Shown in pieces: positions 58,620-64,000 of a DNA stretch of 64,000 nucleotides (positions are counted from its first letter, which is position 1; the number at the start of each line of letters is the position of its first letter). Both the position numbers and the translations under genes were made by a program. The stretch is taken from the NCBI RefSeq assembly GCF_030272615.1, contig NC_081407.1, forward strand, positions 436,204,230-436,268,229. Reading direction: 5' to 3'. Origin of the DNA: Cryptomeria japonica. Its lineage: Eukaryota > Streptophyta > Pinopsida > Cupressales > Cupressaceae. The notes below the pieces were generated by a model. That model saw only the letters and a list, made by a program, of their open reading frames with translations. It searched no databases and was not told where the DNA came from.

Positions 58620-61290
58620 AACATTGCTACCAAAAAGATAATCTTGTATCTGCAAAGTAGAAATACAGTGTTTCTAGGATCAACCTTCATAGCCAAACCA
58701 AAGTATACACCAAGAAGACATTGAGAGGAAAGTGAACAACAACATAATAGTAACCTATCTCAGAGGTATAGTTTGAAAGACATCAAAATAAAATTGCAGC
58801 CATCAATAACAACTTGAAAAAAAATAGTGTTAGCAAGGTATAAGTAGAATAATTTCTATAGCAATCTGAAAGGGTCACTATGACAGTAAAGGTATGATAG
58901 GTAGAAACACTAGGAAATAGTCACTACTTCACTACGGTCACAAAGTCCCAGTCACACTTGAATGCAACAGGCTCATTGTTAAATATCTACAATCACATAT
59001 AATAGACCTTTGCATGGAGTACAAAACAGTGACAAATTCGAGCGATCATAGAGAAATACGGAGCAACATCAAGTCTTAAAGGTGACTGAGCAATCATAGA
59101 GCAGTCATATGATACATTGAAGATTGACTGCTATGAGGAATAGGTAATGGTGGTGTCAAAGGTAAGCGTTTTGCTTGCATTAGAAATGAAAGATACAGTG
59201 ATCAAGCCTAAGTTATCAGTATAAATCAAGAAAATTGTGACAATCATAGCAATGGGAAATACATGGTGAGGGCAGTGTTTGACAACCATTAGAATAACAA
59301 GGCCATTGTTTAGAGGCTTCAAAGTATAAGGAAACAAAGGTTTTCATGTATTGTAGCAGTCCCTAAGCTTCTAGGACATGAATGAATGAAAGATCATGAG
59401 GCACATATACACACTGCTCAAAGTCAGAAATAGATGCATGAAGTCCCTTGTTTATAATAGAGAATAGCAGAGAAAAATATAGTTTATAAAATAATCTACA
59501 ATGACTAAAGAAAGATATATGCAATCAAACAAAAGCTGTTTTGGAAGCATCACAGTTCCAACTGTGCACAGTCCAAAGTAGAATATGAAGCATCTATAGT
59601 AGCCTATTACTAGCAAAAGTCACAATCTTGAAAAGAGTGATAGAACATAGGCATCATAGAGGTAGTATTGTCTATAGTGAACAAAGATAAGTCAGTCTCA
59701 ACACAAGAGAAGGCGACTCATAAGAAGCCTAAGTAGCATGCAATGAGTATACAAATTGTAGTCATTAGGTGTTCAGGGCAATAATGGATAAATTATCAGT
59801 CAGATAATGGTTACAACCATTAAGGAACAAAGTATAGTATACAATATTTAGGCAATCTCATGGATGACAAAATCTGTGAATCTCAGTTTATGAACATAGT
59901 GTTCCTTTAGCAACTATGAGCAATGATAGAAAGCTAAAGTCATAGTATTAAGGAATAAAGACAGTCATAAGAGCCATTGGAGCAATAAAAGACATCAAAG
60001 TCCAATGTGGAGGACAACACCTTGAACAAACCTTGTGAATCATTCTCAAAAGTTGTATCCACAGTCACAAACACAACTTCATAATACTCTTGTGCATCTT
60101 CATAATGATTTATAGTCAGAAATGCAGTCTTCAATGACATAAATACAACTTCAAGCAACAATAGATGCAACCTTTGTAAAGCCAAATACACAAGGACCAA
60201 AGGAACTATCAAAATGCAGTCAGGATACATTCAAATAGTGGATCTTGAGTCAAATTGCCTAACAAAGGTCACTAGTAAGATCAGAGAAAAGTATGGTTAT
60301 AACAACCTAGAAGGGCTAATGCATAGTCGACACCAGCTTTGAAAGCCATTCACAGTCGTGATACTCTTCCTTGCAATATGCATAAGGTAGCCTACTCAAT
60401 GAGAAAACATTGAAAAGAAAAGATCATGCTTATGGTCACAATGAATATAGAAACATATGAACAAGACATTGATTTAGTATCAAAGGCAACATCAAACCCT
60501 TCCAAGACAGAGGTTAGACTACAAAGTGAAGCATCGGGGTCATCATATCATCGTGAAAGGGTATAAAATACAGTGAAGAACTTCTTCCATTAAGACACGT
60601 AATCTTAAAAATAAGATATATAAGAACACAAATATTGAAGCCTCAGAGCAGTGATTAAAGATAAAAGAATAGCAATCCTTATTAGTCAGAAAATCACATT
60701 GATATTTGAGGTACAAGCCCAAGGGTTTTCTTTTACAAGTCCAAGAAGTTTTCCAATGCACATCCACCTATAATGATGACAACATATTGATTAAGGCAAA
60801 GAATAGTGAGTGTGTGCATCAGGGGACAATAATATTGCACTTATAGTCCGTATTCATGCACATAATGCATGCATAAATATTTCATAGAAAACCCCAAAAT
60901 TTATGCATGAATTAAAGCAATATTTCTACGATAAGTCTTCTACCAAGAAATGACATGAAAAAAATAGAGGAAAAGGCACATACCGTGCTATATCATGCAA
61001 GAGAAGCCCAGTTACAATTGAAAACTCCAACTCGAGTTCAAACCCTAGTGCATGGCAACAGAGCTTCCCCAAACAAGAAAAAAGATGCAAATGAAATGCT
61101 TTTAGGGTTCAAAATGCTTTTGAATTGCATGCCCTAATTCCTTTTGGAATTATTATGGGCTTTATTTTCTTCATTAACTGTTGTTAATTGTTTATGCATA
61201 TGGTGCTAGAGTTTTGTTCTAACTCCCACTAGGACTTTATGTCCTAAGACATAACAGTCGTGGGGGGCTTAAAACCCTTATTATTTTATT
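58620..61290. other. Non-coding flank, no gene seen
   Basis: To 60.8 kb the texture is the same as at 50.6-51.8 kb (A-rich with CAGTCA / CACAATGA words). Short ORFs on both strands have no recognisable content. From 60.9 kb the sequence changes to ordinary AT-rich DNA. Confidence 0.35.
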
Positions 61291-61297
61291 TAAGTGC

Positions 61298-61406
61298 ATT
61301 AATTATTTTTATTGTTTTATTTTATTTATTTATTTAATAATGGTATTAAAATAACAAAATTACATATGGAAATACCATTATTAATAAATAAATAAAAATA
61401 ATTAAT
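61298..61406. repeat. AT-rich inverted repeat
   Basis: The left arm 61298-61347 (ATTAATTATTTTTATT to AATGGTATT) and right arm 61371-61406 (AATACCATTATT to ATTAAT) are complementary apart from an extra TTTA-rich stretch in the left arm. The loop is about 23 nt. It could be a small hairpin or a MITE-like remnant. No target duplication was identified. Confidence 0.7.
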
Positions 61407-62674
61407 CTCATGTAGTTAGGAGTTCTTAGTTTATGTCAGATGCATACATGCACAACTGAAATGTAAAATAAATATTAAAGTGATAATTCTATAAATCACT
61501 TGTAATATTTATTATATGGATATAAGGGAGGAGATTACATATACATAATAAATATTAAAAGTGAAGTCATTATTGGCTAACTTTAATATTTATTCTATTT
61601 TCCCCTTAGACACACATGCATCTGACAGAGGGTTAGTTTTCAGCAGCAGTATCAGTGGACAAAGAGAAGATATCAACAATTTGAGGCTATTTTGAGGGTC
61701 TTTTTGGTTTCATATTGACTTGAGGGTATTTTGACAACATCTTGGCATCTTTTCATGCACTTTTGGATCCTTTTTTGGAGGCTTTTTCCTTGTGCTCGAA
61801 TTTTGGACTTCAGTTCATGGGTTTGGAATGCAATTCTTTTCTTTAGGGTTGCATGTCCTATTATTGTATATAGAGGAAATCTTTCAACTTTTTCCTCAGT
61901 TCTTGCCTTTGTTTTTCTCTTGCCTTAAGAGAATTTACAAGATTTGTAGCTCATTTATTCATTGATATAGAGATTTGCAACAATTTTCAGTTCTATATTT
62001 TAGCAAGATTCTTTTTATTTGCGGAATTTCATAAGTTTCCCTTGGTAATTGCATTTGTTCATGACAGATCTGATAGAAGAATTTTTTGTGTTTCATTTGA
62101 AACCTTGAATCTTCTGTCTCCTTAGTGTGCATGCATCATTGCTTTTTTTAGAATCACAGGTTTTAGTTTGTGTTGAAGGTTTTGGTAAATTTGTGTTGAG
62201 AAATACATTTTCCTTCCAAGTTTATTAATTACTTAACCTTTCTAAGAAATGTTCATGTGATTGGGAAGTTAATTATCTTGTGTAAGCAGAGTTTCTGATA
62301 GATTTTTGTGAGTCATGACAATTTTATCATCATAGTTTTGTGCATCACCTCCTAGAATAGTTTCAATTTTCAGCTTAATTCAATCATTCTTTACTCTTTT
62401 CCATACTCATCATTAGTTTTAGGAGGTATTTCAAAGGGAGTCGACCCATAACCCGAAGTTTTGTTTCTCTTTTTGAGTTTACCCACAACTCAAGTTTCGT
62501 TTCCATGTTGCACAAGATTGCATAAGTACTGGTACTAATTTTCTTTGTAGAAGCGGGTGCATCCTCCGTGACAACAAGGATGATGATCTCCTCTTCAATG
62601 CTTGAAATCTTGACTCTATTGTTGCTCCAAAGCTTGAAGGAATACTGAAAATGCTCAATTTCTCTTGAATGCTT

Positions 62675-62722
62675 GAATGCTTGATCTCTTGGATGCTTGA
62701 ATGCTTGATCTCTTGGATGCTT
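62675..62722. repeat. 24-bp tandem repeat
   Basis: Two identical 24-bp copies (GAATGCTTGATCTCTTGG plus ATGCTT) at 62675-62698 and 62699-62722, with partial units on both sides. Confidence 0.85.
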
Positions 62723-62903
62723 GATAATGACTATGGGATTTCATGAGATAATCGAGTGTCAAATGAGGGGAAATCCCTCTTATATACTTTCCTATGGGAT
62801 TAATTGATTAATTTTCCGACATGAGATGACATAGAGGGGATTTTCCTGCTTCAAATTTGAGTTAGGAGAGGGAGAGGGGTCCAAGATAGGTCCTCATTAA
62901 GGG

Positions 62904-62947
62904 GGACTAGGGCGCCAAGCCCTAGTCCTACCCTAATTTGGGGTAGG
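62904..62947. repeat. Two adjacent hairpins
   Basis: GGACTAGGGC / GCCCTAGTCC (62904-62913 and 62919-62928) is a perfect 10-bp stem with a 5-nt loop. CCTACCC / GGGTAGG (62927-62933 and 62941-62947) is a 7-bp stem overlapping it by two bases, so the two would compete or stack. No T-run follows, so a terminator role is not claimed. Confidence 0.7.
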
Positions 62948-64000
62948 ATCAAGGTGTAGGCAAGGTGCATTACTGAGTTGTATGAAGATTTTGATATGTA
63001 TGATCATAATCAGGTCTCCAATCAGGCCAAGGGGCACAAACACTAAGGTGAAGACCCAAATATAGTCGAAAATTGCAAGGGGTGAAATTTTAGGACATTA
63101 CATTTAGCCTCCACTTTAGCAAGAGAATGAGCTTATGAAAATACTCGCAATAAAGCACAAGGAATTTAGATTGAAAGGCTTCCACCATGTCAAAGAGGCA
63201 AGATTCACCAAGCCCCTAGTGGACTTCATGATCTTACAACTTCAATGACAAGGTAAAAGGGAAGATCATGAGAGAGAACCATGACTACAACTAGTAAGGT
63301 TCTCTTACTACAAGTCAAGAAAAGAAGATACTAAAAATCACAAGGCAAAGACAAAGTTTGCTAAGCAACTTTAAGTATCGAGAGAGAGAATCATGAGCGG
63401 AGTAAATGCCCCCACATTAAAGCAATTGCGTACGCCTTACCAGGAGCAATTGCTTTAAGGTAGGATACACCCCAAAAAGATAAGCATGTTATCACAATAA
63501 GTTATCCCCCAAGAGAGGATAAATCAAAGGATAATGAACACAAAACACAAAGCACAAGGTGGTTTCACCTAAATTTGGAGTCAATATACTTTTTATGATA
63601 ACTCATGTATATCATGTATATGTATATGCATAGAATCATCCTCATCCCCCAAAGAAAGGAAACCACCATGGAAGAAGGGAGCACATGTGTATTTTGAGTC
63701 AACATGGAAGAGACCAAAATATATCTCAACTCTTTGCATCATCCTCAAGTAGACAACACTAGGGACAACAAATAGAAGAATGTCACAAATAAGCAAGAGA
63801 TGAGAGAGAGAGAGAATCTATGGTGCTAATGAAGCTAATCAAGCACGTCATCCTCCCCTCAATATTACTGATCATTATTTTGGGAAGGTAGAAAAAACAC
63901 AAGAGGAGCCACATAGAGCACACTAGATGGAGCTATCACAAGTTCCAAACAAGGACCATGCTCTAATGATGAGTCACTTTATTCGTTGCTAGGAGCTAGG

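Larger units (their letters stand above)
61410..64000. other. Non-coding end of window
   Basis: No frame or known domain. A TATATA word at 62782 and the words TTAGGACATTACATTT near 63091 suggest LTR or leader DNA of an unidentified retrotransposon running off the window. Contains the tandem repeat and paired hairpins listed separately. Confidence 0.3.

Overview
This window is intergenic, repeat-dominated DNA from a seed plant with a large genome. A gymnosperm is plausible, but that is an inference. The evidence is a plant-type LINE (DUF4283-like ORF1), Ty1/copia and Ty3/gypsy (Tat-like) retrotransposons, long solo LTRs, degenerate CCCTAA-like tracts, and heavy C-to-T / G-to-A decay of coding frames. 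No intact host gene was found. A few exon-like pieces near 0.9 and 2.4-3.6 kb are the only candidates. All coordinates and alignments were read by eye.

Layout. 1-8.2 kb: low-density sequence with possible minus-strand host exons, a 39-bp tandem duplication and a repeat (5.15-6.72 kb) lying between telomere-like patches. 8.26-10.70 kb: a 2.45-kb solo LTR in plus orientation with TSD TCCAT. 10.96-12.3 kb: a decayed unknown coding relic and a LINE RNase H fragment, both minus strand. 12.3-15.92 kb: a plus-strand LINE, cut inside its reverse transcriptase. 15.92-23.24 kb: element A. 23.24-30.73 kb: a Tat-like gypsy element K lacking RT and its 3' LTR. 30.73-34.69 kb: the 5' half of Copia element B. 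34.69-44.07 kb: element C, inserted in B's LTR and itself holding repeat J (37.12-39.60 kb), which holds solo LTR D. 44.20-44.49 kb: Copia pol fragment X. 44.49-48.07 kb: truncated element F with solo LTR G inside its LTR. 48.07-49.55 kb: Copia fragment H (start of gag plus LTR). 51.82-58.61 kb: element E. The rest is AT-rich non-coding sequence with small repeats and hairpins.

The main result is a family of non-autonomous LTR retrotransposons on the minus strand: A, C and E with both LTRs, and F truncated. Each full copy has an initiator-Met-type primer site, about 5.1-5.2 kb of internal DNA, a Sirevirus-like gag reduced to coiled coil plus four CCHC knuckles, and then, where pol should be, one long ORF2 of about 1,170 codons. 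ORF2 is conserved between copies and I cannot assign it to any family. No protease, integrase, RT or RNase H is present in A, C or E. They share the primer site, a leader motif just downstream of it, and a U5 hairpin with covarying stems with the pol-bearing Copia element B. They share a purine tract among themselves. This suggests mobilisation in trans by B-like Copia elements.

The nesting order can be read from target-site duplications: C in B's LTR (GATCC), D in J (ATAAC), G in F's LTR (ACTAG), solo LTR I (TCCAT). Premature stops in ORF2 and gag are overwhelmingly TAG and TAA, as expected if glutamine codons decayed by C-to-T change.
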